A stretch of DNA of 64,000 bases. Source: GCA-002722245 sp038154685. GTDB lineage: Bacteria; Bacteroidota; Bacteroidia; Flavobacteriales_C; GCA-002722245. The notes beneath the pieces were generated by a model. The model saw nothing but the letters and a program-made list of their open reading frames with translations, did not search any database and was not told the origin of the DNA. Positions 17,595 through 26,178 of this stretch are shown piece by piece (positions within the stretch are counted from its first letter, which is position 1; every line of letters begins with the position of its first letter). The stretch lies in contig JAYPYW010000007.1 of the NCBI GenBank assembly GCA_038154685.1, positions 1 through 64,000 of the forward strand. The letters are read 5' to 3'. The position numbers and the translations under genes are program-made.

Positions 17595-18613
17595 AGTTTA
17601 CCAAATAATAATTTAAAGGTATGTTTTGCGTAGAGTTTATTATTGGGTAAAAAGCTTAATATGGGGTTCTCCTTTATTGAGTAGTATAATTTAAATGGAA
17701 CTCTAAAAAGGCCTTTCAATTTACGGCCCTCCTCTATATAAGAATAAGTTAAATGTTCATTGTGCCATTCATATTTACCTAGGTGGTAATTATATTCGAA
17801 TCCAGTTTCTTTGTTTAGCTGTTTACATAGGTTTAATCCATTTCTAAATTTAAACGAATTTAAGTTTGCAGCTACAACACCAACTCCTTCACGATAAACT
17901 GCTGTTACTTCGTTTATGTACTTTATTTTCCTTCCGTGTGTAATTAAAAATAAATAGGCCCAATCTCCACTAAAACATTCAAAAACAAATTTAGGGAATG
18001 GTGTTGGGATAAAGCTTTTCCTAAACATTCGAGTAGGAGTTGCTGGTATAATATTTTTTTTCAGAATGTAATGCAGGTCGAAAAACTCGTTGCTTTTAAG
18101 GTAATCCTTTTTGTGTTTTGTAACTATGGATTTATCCTTTTTTAAAACAGCGTGATTAGAGAATACCAAAGCACATTCGTCATCACTTTCCATTATTTCG
18201 GTCTGTTTTTGAAGTTTGGTTGTACAAGACCAATAATCATCGCCTTCACAGTAGGCAAGGTATTTACCGTTTGCAGATTGCATATTGTAAATTCCGTTAA
18301 ATCTTCCAATAGGCTTGTTCCCAATGTAAATAACATTTTCTCTTTTGTGAAGCAATAGTCTTATTTTCTTGGGGAATTTCTTAGCATAGTCTATGCAAAT
18401 TTCTCTAGTTTTGTCTGAAGACTCATCATCTCCAATTATTATTTCATAATCAAAGTCTGTCTTTTGGTCTAAGATTGATTCTATGCACTTTCCTATGTAC
18501 TTTTCTTGATTGTATGTTTGAATGCAAACACTTACAAGTGGATTTTTTGGGACATCGTTAGGGTATTCTTCTACATTAGATTTTATGAAGTTTGAGGGGA
18601 TTAAATCACTCAT
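17582..18613 (-). CDS. Glycosyltransferase family 2
   Basis: 343 residues, GT-A fold inverting glycosyltransferase. The N-terminus shows VSVCIQTYNQEKYIGKCIES and IIGDDESSDKTREI, with the metal/nucleotide motif YCEGDDYW near residue 125-131. It is the last gene of the seven-gene minus-strand cassette from 24099, after a 27-base gap from the sulfotransferase. Acceptor and donor unknown. Confidence 0.9.
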   Translation of the reverse strand: MSDLIPSNFIKSNVEEYPNDVPKNPLVSVCIQTYNQEKYIGKCIESILDQKTDFDYEIIIGDDESSDKTREICIDYAKKFPKKIRLLLHKRENVIYIGNKPIGRFNGIYNMQSANGKYLAYCEGDDYWSCTTKLQKQTEIMESDDECALVFSNHAVLKKDKSIVTKHKKDYLKSNEFFDLHYILKKNIIPATPTRMFRKSFIPTPFPKFVFECFSGDWAYLFLITHGRKIKYINEVTAVYREGVGVVAANLNSFKFRNGLNLCKQLNKETGFEYNYHLGKYEWHNEHLTYSYIEEGRKLKGLFRVPFKLYYSIKENPILSFLPNNKLYAKHTFKLLFGKLKSH

Positions 18614-18640
18614 TTTTGTAGAGGTTATTTTTTTTAGGTT

Positions 18641-19657
18641 TTATTTACTAAATGACCAAGTTTTTTCAAATAAACTCTGCTGGATATCTGAATTAGTAAA
18701 CTTTCGAAAAAGTTTAAAGTCCTCCTTCTTTATTTCCTCTAAGTATTCAAAAAGTGGTCCTTTGAAATCAAAATTAATGTTTTTTTCGTCGCTGACTCCA
18801 GAGTCACTATCTCTTTGCTGTCGAAGTTTTGACCAAACGTGATCTTCATAAATTTCACGATTTTCATCATTGAAATAGCTAAAACCTCGATGCGTCTCAA
18901 TCATCCCTGTGGTGTCGATAGGGTATCTAGTAATTTGATTTAATTCTAGTCTAGTGCCAGTTGAAGTTCTTTTTTTTGAATCATTAAATTTAGGAAGCTC
19001 ATCAAAGTTGTAATTACAAAGTTTGTTTAGTTCATTTATTAAATTACTTCCATTTTTATCTTCATTATCAATGAAAAGACATTTTAATTTGTTGTTGTTT
19101 GTCAGTAAATTGCTTAAATAAGAAGTTTGGTGGCCTGGTAATAAAGAAAACAGGAAATTACTATCTCTATATAGGTATAGTTCTTCACAAAAGACCTTAA
19201 ATGATTTACCGTAGCGCTGTTTGACGTATTCTGCATAAATTGATTTAATGGAGTCAAAAATATTTCTAAAAATAATTATAAAGTTTGTTCCATGCGGCAT
19301 AGTTCGCTGTATGCGGTTAAACTTTAAACTCAAATCGGAATCTTCGATTAAATACCTTAGTCCAGCACACTCACTAGAAATCCATAAATCTTGACCTAGA
19401 GTTTTACATTTAGCAAATTCTTTTTGAAAAAAGGACTTGTAATCTAGTTCAAGCTTATTGAAAGCTATTTCAGAGGTGAATCTTAAATCACGATCCAGAA
19501 AACGTGCAACCAATTCATTCTGAAACCAATTTTTGTATTCTAAACTTGGGGAAAATCCAAAATACTTATATCCAAGATGTTGGTTATCAAACAACATTTT
19601 TTGAATAGAAGTTGAATAAGCTTTAGGGTTCCCTATGTGAAAATATATGTTACTCAT
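18641..19657 (-). CDS. Sulfotransferase family protein
   Basis: Predicted PAPS-dependent sulfotransferase, 338 residues from ATG 19657. The 5'-phosphosulfate loop is seen as FHIGNPKAYSTSIQKMLF at residues 6-23, and the 3'-phosphate segment as FIIIFRNIFDSIKSIYAEY. I choose ATG 19657 over a TTG at 19666, because it gives the usual 4-base ATGA overlap with the upstream FemAB-like gene. Sulfation of the surface glycan is likely and would fit a marine organism. Confidence 0.75.
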   Translation of the reverse strand: MSNIYFHIGNPKAYSTSIQKMLFDNQHLGYKYFGFSPSLEYKNWFQNELVARFLDRDLRFTSEIAFNKLELDYKSFFQKEFAKCKTLGQDLWISSECAGLRYLIEDSDLSLKFNRIQRTMPHGTNFIIIFRNIFDSIKSIYAEYVKQRYGKSFKVFCEELYLYRDSNFLFSLLPGHQTSYLSNLLTNNNKLKCLFIDNEDKNGSNLINELNKLCNYNFDELPKFNDSKKRTSTGTRLELNQITRYPIDTTGMIETHRGFSYFNDENREIYEDHVWSKLRQQRDSDSGVSDEKNINFDFKGPLFEYLEEIKKEDFKLFRKFTNSDIQQSLFEKTWSFSK

Positions 19658-20565
19658 TGTGGCCAATATCCTTTAAGTAAATTAGTTTCAAAATTTTTGC
19701 CACCATAGTTCTTTGGTACAACAAACCTTATTCTTTTAAAGAACTCCGAGGTACACCCAAGTTCTTTTTTAAATCTTGATAAACTATCTCCTTCTATCAT
19801 ACCGCCGCCAAGATCCATATACTTACCTTCAGAATTTTGGTTTAGATATTTAGCTAAGAAAAGTACATTAGCTCTTCCAGAGTTTTTAAATTCAAGATCA
19901 TGTGTTACAAAAGTATAATCGAACCCTCCTTTGACTGGATTGATTACAGTTCCTGAAACCAACCTGTCTTTGTAATAAAGTAGGTATAATTCAGATATTT
20001 TTGATGATAACAGTGAAATCCAGCTTTGAAGTTCAAATTTATAACTTTCGCTAAATTCCAGCCGGACAGAGGTATTATGATACATTTTAGAAAAAAGCTC
20101 AATAGAGTCTAGATCATCATGAGCAATTTTCTTAAGCGTGTAATTTTCTGCGTCAGCAAGTATTTTTTTCGAGTAGCGTTTCGATGATTTATGCATCTTT
20201 TGAAGTAAAACATTAACTTCATCAAAATTAAATCTGAAGTTAGTTCTGTAATCTTTAAAAAATTCTACATTTTCAACCCTACCAAATTCCTCAGATTCTT
20301 CTATGCTGTGACGGGTTTGAAGAAAACCACCGCAAATATTAAACTTTTCAAATTGGTCTAAAAGTATTTTAAAGTCGGTTCGCTCATCAAAGCTGGATGG
20401 TCCAGAAAGACAAATAGGCGTAATTAAAAAGTTACGATCATTTTTGTTAACAACAAGCACGGGATACTCTTCTCCAAAGGCAGTTTTACTCACTGCCGTA
20501 TGAAGAATGTTGTCGATTTTTATTGTTGAGAAATTTAAAAACTCTTCTGTAGAGAATCCGCTCAT
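19654..20565 (-). CDS. FemAB/GNAT-like acyl- or aminoacyltransferase
   Basis: 303 residues resembling the FemAB-type double GNAT fold: a central helix-rich segment (VLLQKMHKSSKRYSKKI) and the C-terminal signature YMDLGGGMIEGDSLSRFKKELG, typical of Acetyltransf_6/FemAB proteins. Such enzymes transfer an amino acid or acyl group to an amine, so acylation of an amino sugar produced by the neighbouring aminotransferase is plausible. The start ATG 20565 lies 3 bases after the PhyH stop. Confidence 0.65.
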   Translation of the reverse strand: MSGFSTEEFLNFSTIKIDNILHTAVSKTAFGEEYPVLVVNKNDRNFLITPICLSGPSSFDERTDFKILLDQFEKFNICGGFLQTRHSIEESEEFGRVENVEFFKDYRTNFRFNFDEVNVLLQKMHKSSKRYSKKILADAENYTLKKIAHDDLDSIELFSKMYHNTSVRLEFSESYKFELQSWISLLSSKISELYLLYYKDRLVSGTVINPVKGGFDYTFVTHDLEFKNSGRANVLFLAKYLNQNSEGKYMDLGGGMIEGDSLSRFKKELGCTSEFFKRIRFVVPKNYGGKNFETNLLKGYWPQ

Positions 20566-20568
20566 TGA

Positions 20569-21357
20569 TTACCCTTGATTTGGCTTATAAAATCGATCTT
20601 CTGCGTCTTTTTGATAAAACTCATTTAACGACTTAGGAGTTCTTGCATTATATCCTAATAGTTGGGTCATATGCTCGGAACAAGATTTGTCAAAATCTGG
20701 TCCAAAAGCTCTTGGGTAGTCCAATTGTTGTTTAATAAAAGGTCTTGAGTAAACTGGTGTCATAATAGTTCTAGATTCTCCTGAATTATTTTCCCCTGAA
20801 CTATGCCATAAGTTTCCATCGAAAAGAACAACATCCCCTTTTTTAGCTTCAATTCTAACAGCATTATTGAAGAAATATTCTTCATCTGGTTTATCAACTG
20901 TATTTTTGTCTTTTTCTAAGATCCATGTAGCTCCGTTTTCAATGGTAGAATCTGTTAGCATAATTACAGATAATAACCAAAGTTTACTTGCTCCTTGGAA
21001 GCTTCTGATATCTCTGTGGATAGAAAGAGTATAGATATCTGTATTGGGAACCAACTCTGATATACTCATGGTATTTAATACGTATGGCCCTCCCAAATAT
21101 TCACTTATGATCTCTGATGTTTTATTTGGCTCGAAAAGTTCTAGGTGACTTTTACAAACTGTTATCGTATGAAAACCAACATCATGTGATCTTGAGTTCA
21201 TATGCTTTTTTTTCTGAATGTCAAGAAAAATATGCTTGTTATCAAAATAGTCTTTCTTTACTTTTTCAATGAACTCCTCAGCGTAAACTCCAGGAATAAG
21301 GGTCCATCCTTTTTCCTCAATTGTTTTCGCTGCTTCTTGTGGATTAATGATTCCCAT
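20569..21357 (-). CDS. Phytanoyl-CoA dioxygenase (PhyH) family oxygenase
   Basis: 262 residues with the Fe(II)/2-oxoglutarate triad H114, D116 (SIHRDIRSF) and H185 (LWHSSGEN), and R196 for 2-oxoglutarate. PhyH members often act on free or carrier-bound small molecules. Its ATG abuts the stop of the upstream aminotransferase-like gene, so they are translationally coupled. It is only distantly similar to the PhyH protein at 15933, so this is not a simple local duplication. Confidence 0.83.
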   Translation of the reverse strand: MGIINPQEAAKTIEEKGWTLIPGVYAEEFIEKVKKDYFDNKHIFLDIQKKKHMNSRSHDVGFHTITVCKSHLELFEPNKTSEIISEYLGGPYVLNTMSISELVPNTDIYTLSIHRDIRSFQGASKLWLLSVIMLTDSTIENGATWILEKDKNTVDKPDEEYFFNNAVRIEAKKGDVVLFDGNLWHSSGENNSGESRTIMTPVYSRPFIKQQLDYPRAFGPDFDKSCSEHMTQLLGYNARTPKSLNEFYQKDAEDRFYKPNQG

Positions 21358-22305
21358 TTATTCTATAATTTTTTGAATCTTATTTACAATATATTCAATT
21401 TCTTCTGTTTCAAGTCCTTGATCTACAGGTAAACAAAAGATTTTGTGAGAAAGTCGACTAGCACTGTTACTTTTCCCATATCGGTCTTCTATTTCTGGCC
21501 AGTAGTAAGGAATGTATATTTTTTGGTCTCTTAACACACCTCTTAATTGATTATTATTTACCACTAAGGGGTAACATAAAGGTACGTCATTTTTGCCAAT
21601 AGAAACATGATATTCATTAGGTTTGGAAAGTAGTGAATGGTACAATTCAAAGTTTGAACGTCGTTTGTTTTTTATACTGTCATAATTAACCCCTTGAAGC
21701 ATTTTTGTGGTTAACCTGGACATCTTTTTTACCCCCAAGTTATTTATTATGTTTTCATTTTCAGTGAAATAGCTATAGGCTTCTTCTGGCCCAAATTCAA
21801 CTCTCTTTAGTAAATGTGTAAATCGGTCTTCCGAAGAATCTATTGATAATAAATCCAAATTTTCAATTGTTAAATCGGTTGCCAAATACCCCCCATCAGG
21901 TATTCCAAAAAACTTACGAGGGGAGTAAAAAGAATGATTGCCTTGTAAAGGTTTAGCGAAAAACGCTTGAGAATTATCAATAATTAATTGTCTATACCTT
22001 AACTGTTCCACATAATCTTGTTTTATACCAAAGTAGTTAACATAAAGTAGACAAGAATTCTCAGGTATATCTCCTTTAATTTCGAAATGATTGTTGATAT
22101 CGTAAAAGCAAATGTTAATATTCAATTCTTGAATTACATCTACTACAACCTGGCAAATAAAGTAGGGCAAATATATTTCTTGAAAAGAACTGTTTTGAAG
22201 TAGTATTTTTAAGGCGTTGCGACCACTATTTAAGGCTAGTAAATTTGGATGGTAATGATTACCAAGGTTGGTTTCCAATTCTAAAAATCCACCAAGACTT
22301 TTCAT
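21358..22305 (-). CDS. Short DegT-like PLP aminotransferase-family protein
   Basis: 315 residues, shorter than the 360-400 usual for sugar aminotransferases. The PLP anchors appear kept: D110 in LIIDNSQAFF and a candidate Schiff-base lysine K131 in SFYSPRKFFGIPDGGYL. The N-terminus begins directly in the large domain (LALNSGRNALKILL) and the C-terminus ends CLPVDQGLETEEIEYIV, as in the DegT family. Function is unclear; it may act on an unusual small substrate or be a non-transaminating relative. It overlaps WbqC by 4 bases. Confidence 0.65.
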   Translation of the reverse strand: MKSLGGFLELETNLGNHYHPNLLALNSGRNALKILLQNSSFQEIYLPYFICQVVVDVIQELNINICFYDINNHFEIKGDIPENSCLLYVNYFGIKQDYVEQLRYRQLIIDNSQAFFAKPLQGNHSFYSPRKFFGIPDGGYLATDLTIENLDLLSIDSSEDRFTHLLKRVEFGPEEAYSYFTENENIINNLGVKKMSRLTTKMLQGVNYDSIKNKRRSNFELYHSLLSKPNEYHVSIGKNDVPLCYPLVVNNNQLRGVLRDQKIYIPYYWPEIEDRYGKSNSASRLSHKIFCLPVDQGLETEEIEYIVNKIQKIIE

Positions 22306-23006
22306 ATAAGTTCAAAATCTGTTAAAAAATCATTTTTTGTACGTTTTCCATTGAACATTATAACATCTAAAATGGACAAGCCAGGCACAAACTCTAACTG
22401 ATTCTGGTCATATTTACGAATCTTAGCTTTCAGAAAGAATAACTCTAGACCCGCATTGGCAAATACTTTTTTATCGTATAATTCCTGTCCTCCAACTGGA
22501 TTAATGTATACTGATGCACCTTCTTGTTTGCAAATAGCAATAACTCTGTCTTTACCCGATAGATTTACGTAATTAGAGCATTGCGAAGAAACAGCTAACT
22601 GAGTATCTATTTCTAAGTAATTACACATCGCCTTAATACTACCAATAGCCAGTTCTGAAATTGTTAAATACTCTTGCTCAAATACTTTAGTAATTATATG
22701 GAAAACTTCATTGAAATATGGTGCTTTATTGTATGATTGTTCAATAGATCTTAAAAACTTAACTTTCCATTTTTTATATAATTGCTGATTTATTTCAGTT
22801 TCCGATATCAATTTAAAAGAGCTCTGGTTAGCCAATGGAACGGAAAAAGGATGGGCTTTTTTGCTTATAAGAAAATTGTTTTTGTTAATCCAACCTTGTT
22901 TGATGTAGTTAACATCATCATAAAAAATGAATTTTTCCACATTAGCAATTAATTGAAAGTAACCAATGTAAGGGAAAAAGTAAGGCTGCATTATTGCAAG
23001 TTTCAT
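22302..23006 (-). CDS. wbqC: WbqC-like family protein
   Basis: 234 residues with the N-terminal WbqC signature LAIMQPYFFPYIGYFQLI, FYDDVNYIKQGWINKN and C-terminal GLSILDVIMFNG. WbqC proteins occur in O-antigen and capsule clusters; I know of no proven reaction. Here it sits 10 bases after an aminotransferase gene, as does a paralogue near 33767 beside a different aminotransferase, which suggests a role in modifying an amino sugar. Confidence 0.88.
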   Translation of the reverse strand: MKLAIMQPYFFPYIGYFQLIANVEKFIFYDDVNYIKQGWINKNNFLISKKAHPFSVPLANQSSFKLISETEINQQLYKKWKVKFLRSIEQSYNKAPYFNEVFHIITKVFEQEYLTISELAIGSIKAMCNYLEIDTQLAVSSQCSNYVNLSGKDRVIAICKQEGASVYINPVGGQELYDKKVFANAGLELFFLKAKIRKYDQNQLEFVPGLSILDVIMFNGKRTKNDFLTDFELI

Positions 23007-23016
23007 TACCTAAAAG

Positions 23017-24099
23017 TTATGAGTTAGCATTAACAATATTGCAAATAAGATCTATTTCCTCTTCATCCATACCGACAAACAGTGGTAAACATAGGATTCT
23101 TTGAGTAATGTTTTCTGAAACTGCCATTTCCACCTTTTTACTCAAATAAGGTAAGTTGTTTAAGGAAGGATAGAAATATCTTCTAGGAAATATTTCATGT
23201 TCGCATAAAGTCTCAATAGTTTTCAAAAGGTTCTCTTCAGAATTAAATATAACAGGAAAATAACTATAATTATAGTCGGTTCCTTCCCTTATTTTTAGTA
23301 GACTTACAATTGAGCTATCTAATTTTTTTATGTATTGCTCAGAAGCAAATCTCCTACTGGAAATGATTTTATTTAAGTCTTGAAGAACAACTAAGCCTAA
23401 GACAGCGTGGAACTCACTCATTTTTCCATTAATCCCAATACCATGATAGTTCTCAGGTCCAAAATGTCCGAAATTATGAGAGTAAAATATTTTTTTGTGG
23501 AGTTCAGGGTCTTTGCAAAATACTGCACCTCCTTCACCCGTGTGAAATAGTTTAGTAGCATGAAAACTGCATGTGCTTATATCCCCGTATTCAAAAACTG
23601 ATTTTCCTTTATAGTTTACACCAAAGCAATGGGCTGCATCGTAAATCACATATAGATTATATTTTTTGGCAATTTTTTCAATTGCCTCAATATTACATGG
23701 ATTTCCGAAGACATGTGTTGCTAATATACAGGTAGTCTTTTCTGATATAGCTGCTTCAATTTTGGTTTCATCTATAGTGAGGTACTCTGGATGAATATCT
23801 ACAAAAATAGGAGTACAATTCTCCCATAAAATCGAGGAGGTTGTAGCAACGTAACTGAAAGGGGTTGTAATTATCTCTCCTTCGTGTCCTAATAATTTAA
23901 GTGAAATCTGAAGAGGAGTTGTACCATTATTCATACAAGTAACCTGGGATTCTTTTATGTCTAACTTACCTTTTATATTTTCTTCCAAAAGCTTAACATA
24001 ATTCCCCCTATTTGTATACCAACCATTATCAAAAATTGCGTCGATCAATTTGTGGAAATCCTCTCTCGAGGGTTCGTATGATTTTGTAACCGGGATCAA
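23017..24099 (-). CDS. DegT/DnrJ/EryC1-type sugar aminotransferase, VioA-like
   Basis: PLP-dependent transaminase, 360 residues, with D154 (VIYDAAHCFG) and the Schiff-base lysine K183 (CSFHATKLFHTGEGGAV). The overall pattern (IPVTKSYEP at the start, TTPFSYVATTSSILW, GINGKMSEFHAVLGL) resembles VioA, which makes dTDP-4-amino-4,6-dideoxyglucose. That substrate is an inference. The start is TTG at 24097-24099; an in-frame stop lies just upstream and no ATG fits. It is the first gene of the minus-strand cassette. Confidence 0.82.
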   Translation of the reverse strand: MIPVTKSYEPSREDFHKLIDAIFDNGWYTNRGNYVKLLEENIKGKLDIKESQVTCMNNGTTPLQISLKLLGHEGEIITTPFSYVATTSSILWENCTPIFVDIHPEYLTIDETKIEAAISEKTTCILATHVFGNPCNIEAIEKIAKKYNLYVIYDAAHCFGVNYKGKSVFEYGDISTCSFHATKLFHTGEGGAVFCKDPELHKKIFYSHNFGHFGPENYHGIGINGKMSEFHAVLGLVVLQDLNKIISSRRFASEQYIKKLDSSIVSLLKIREGTDYNYSYFPVIFNSEENLLKTIETLCEHEIFPRRYFYPSLNNLPYLSKKVEMAVSENITQRILCLPLFVGMDEEEIDLICNIVNANS

Positions 24100-24477
24100 T
24101 TGTATATCTACAAACTAAAATATGATTCTAAAGTAAGACATTTTTTGGTTTTGAACTTAATTTAAATACTGTTTTTAGTTTATGAAGTTTATGTTTTTTC
24201 CCCGTAAACAAGAAAGGGATGAAAACCATTAATAATTTGAAATTATTCTTATTGTAATATCGATGTTCGAAGATTGGGNNNNNNNNNNGTTTATGGATTT
24301 GTAAATCAGTGAGTTGATCTAGTGGATAATGATTGTGTTTATTTGTCTATTAATAATTTATAAATCACATTTCAAATTAACATTACAGTGATGATATATT
24401 TATCTTCCAAAATTTTAAAAAGTTTTATCAATTATAAGGTAGGGTAGGATAGTGTAAATAGCCAAGGTTTACTATTT
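24100..24477. other. Intergenic region with assembly gap
   Basis: 378 bases between the divergent aminotransferase and menD. It holds a 10-N gap at 24279-24288 whose flanks share no obvious overlap, so real sequence may be missing. No gene is seen on either side; the only clear signal is the -7 box at 24473. Confidence 0.8.
24279..24288. other. Assembly gap (10 N)
   Basis: Ten consecutive N bases. The true length is unknown; it lies at the join between the glycan cassette and the menaquinone genes. Confidence 0.98.
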
Positions 24478-24480
24478 TTG
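24473..24480 (+). promoter_or_regulatory. -7 box overlapping the apparent TTG start of menD
   Basis: TATTTTTG matches TAnnTTTG and its last three bases are the TTG read as the first menD codon. If this is the promoter, transcription begins at about 24485 and the TTG cannot be translated. Confidence 0.5.
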
Positions 24481-26178
24481 ATAAAAACTAACTTTTTGGA
24501 ATTATCTAGTAAAAAAGCAGTTAGAGATTTAGTTGAGATTTGTGCTCAAAAGGGGATTAAGCATGTTGTTATTTCTCCTGGCTCCAGAAACGCGCCTTTA
24601 ACAATTTCATTTAACCGCCATCCGGAATTTGAATGCCATACTGTAGTTGATGAAAGAAGTGCGGCTTTTTATGCAATGGGAATGGCACAACAACTTAAGG
24701 AGCCTGTTATAATATGTTGCACTTCTGGATCTGCAGCTTTGAATTATGCTCCTGCAATTGTAGAGGCTTATTATCAGAAAATTCCATTACTAGTCCTTAC
24801 AGCTGATCGTCCACCTGAATGGATTGATCAAATGGATGGTCAAACAATTCGTCAAGAAAATATTTTTTCTAATTACATAAAAGGTTCGTTTAATTTTCCA
24901 GTTGAGGTAAATTCTGATTCGGATAGATGGTATGCACAAAGACTAGCTAACGAAGCGATTGATTTAACCCAATTTCCTGAGTCTGGACCAGTTCATATAA
25001 ACCTTCCATTCAGAGAACCTTTATATGAGGTTTCGGATTATTCGAATGAAGAGGCTCCAAAGGTTTTTGGAACTACAAAAACCTTGTTAGAATTACCAAA
25101 ATCTGAAATAGCTTCATTGAAAGAAGAATGGAAAAGCTACGATAAAATTCTTGTTATCACTGGTTTATTACATCCTAACCATGAGTTAAATGACGCCTTA
25201 AATACTGTATCACAACAAGAAAATGTAGCGATTCTTACCGAAACAACTTCTAATGTTTTTGGAGAGAAGTTTAATCGAAGTATTGATAGGTTAATTACAG
25301 GTGTTTCCGGTAAAGAAGAGGAGTTTAAACCCGACTTATTAGTTACGCTTGGAGGTCCGGTTGTGAGTAAAAAGGTAAAAGCCTTTTTACGCAATTATCA
25401 ACCTAAATCCCATTGGCATATTAATGCATCTAATGATACTGTAGATACTTACCAAGCTTTAACCAAGATTATTCCCTTAAGTCCTGAGAAAATACTTGTC
25501 CATTTGGAAGGAGATAAAAAATCTCATTACAGGGATAAGTGGTTAGAAATGGATAAACTTTTGCAACATTTATACAAGGGTTTTTTAAAGGATTTAGAGT
25601 TTTCGGATTTAAAAGCTTTTGAAATTGTTTTTAATCATTTGCCTAACGAGAGTTATTTGCAATTAGCCAATTCAACTGTTGTTAGGTATAGTAACTTGTT
25701 TGATCAGCCTTCTCAAAACAAATTGAAATGTTTTAGTAACAGGGGAGTAAGTGGGATTGACGGTACATTAAGTACTGCCGTTGGTGCAGCTATTGCTACA
25801 AAAGAACAAAATACAGTAATAACAGGAGACTTATCTTTCTTTTACGATTCAAATAGTTTATGGATTAAACCATTTCCTAAAAACCTTAATATCATAATAA
25901 TTAATAACAAAGGTGGTAGTATTTTCAGGATTATCGATGGGCCTTCAAAGATTCAGGAGTTAGAATCGTTCTTTGAGGTAAAGCATGATTTGAATGCTGA
26001 AAATATTGCTAAAACCTTTGGAATAGCATATTCTTCTTGTAAATCGGCTTCTGATCTGCAAGATTGTTTGGCTAAAATGGCTAATACATCAGAGCCTAAT
26101 ATTGTTGAGGTATTTACAGATAATGAACTAAACCCTTCGGTTTTAATGAAATACTTTAAACATTTGAAAGGGAATTAA
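24478..26178 (+). CDS. menD: 2-succinyl-5-enolpyruvyl-6-hydroxy-3-cyclohexene-1-carboxylate synthase
   Basis: ThDP-dependent second enzyme of menaquinone synthesis, condensing isochorismate with 2-oxoglutarate-derived succinic semialdehyde. Motifs: VVISPGSRNAPLTISF, the catalytic VDERSAAFYAMGMAQ with the conserved Glu, CTSGSAALNYAPAIVEA, NRGVSGIDGTLSTAVG and the ThDP region TGDLSFFYDSNSL followed by NNKGGSIFRIIDG. 566 residues is normal. No ATG exists near the start; candidates are TTG 24478, which overlaps a -7 box, or TTG 24496 (giving a start at ELSSKKAVRDLV). It overlaps the next gene by one base (TAATG). Confidence 0.93.
   Translation: MIKTNFLELSSKKAVRDLVEICAQKGIKHVVISPGSRNAPLTISFNRHPEFECHTVVDERSAAFYAMGMAQQLKEPVIICCTSGSAALNYAPAIVEAYYQKIPLLVLTADRPPEWIDQMDGQTIRQENIFSNYIKGSFNFPVEVNSDSDRWYAQRLANEAIDLTQFPESGPVHINLPFREPLYEVSDYSNEEAPKVFGTTKTLLELPKSEIASLKEEWKSYDKILVITGLLHPNHELNDALNTVSQQENVAILTETTSNVFGEKFNRSIDRLITGVSGKEEEFKPDLLVTLGGPVVSKKVKAFLRNYQPKSHWHINASNDTVDTYQALTKIIPLSPEKILVHLEGDKKSHYRDKWLEMDKLLQHLYKGFLKDLEFSDLKAFEIVFNHLPNESYLQLANSTVVRYSNLFDQPSQNKLKCFSNRGVSGIDGTLSTAVGAAIATKEQNTVITGDLSFFYDSNSLWIKPFPKNLNIIIINNKGGSIFRIIDGPSKIQELESFFEVKHDLNAENIAKTFGIAYSSCKSASDLQDCLAKMANTSEPNIVEVFTDNELNPSVLMKYFKHLKGN

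Noticed and set aside
24279..24288. Gap 1 as another duplicate-flank artefact
   Set aside because: The flanks do not share a visible repeat, so missing sequence cannot be excluded.
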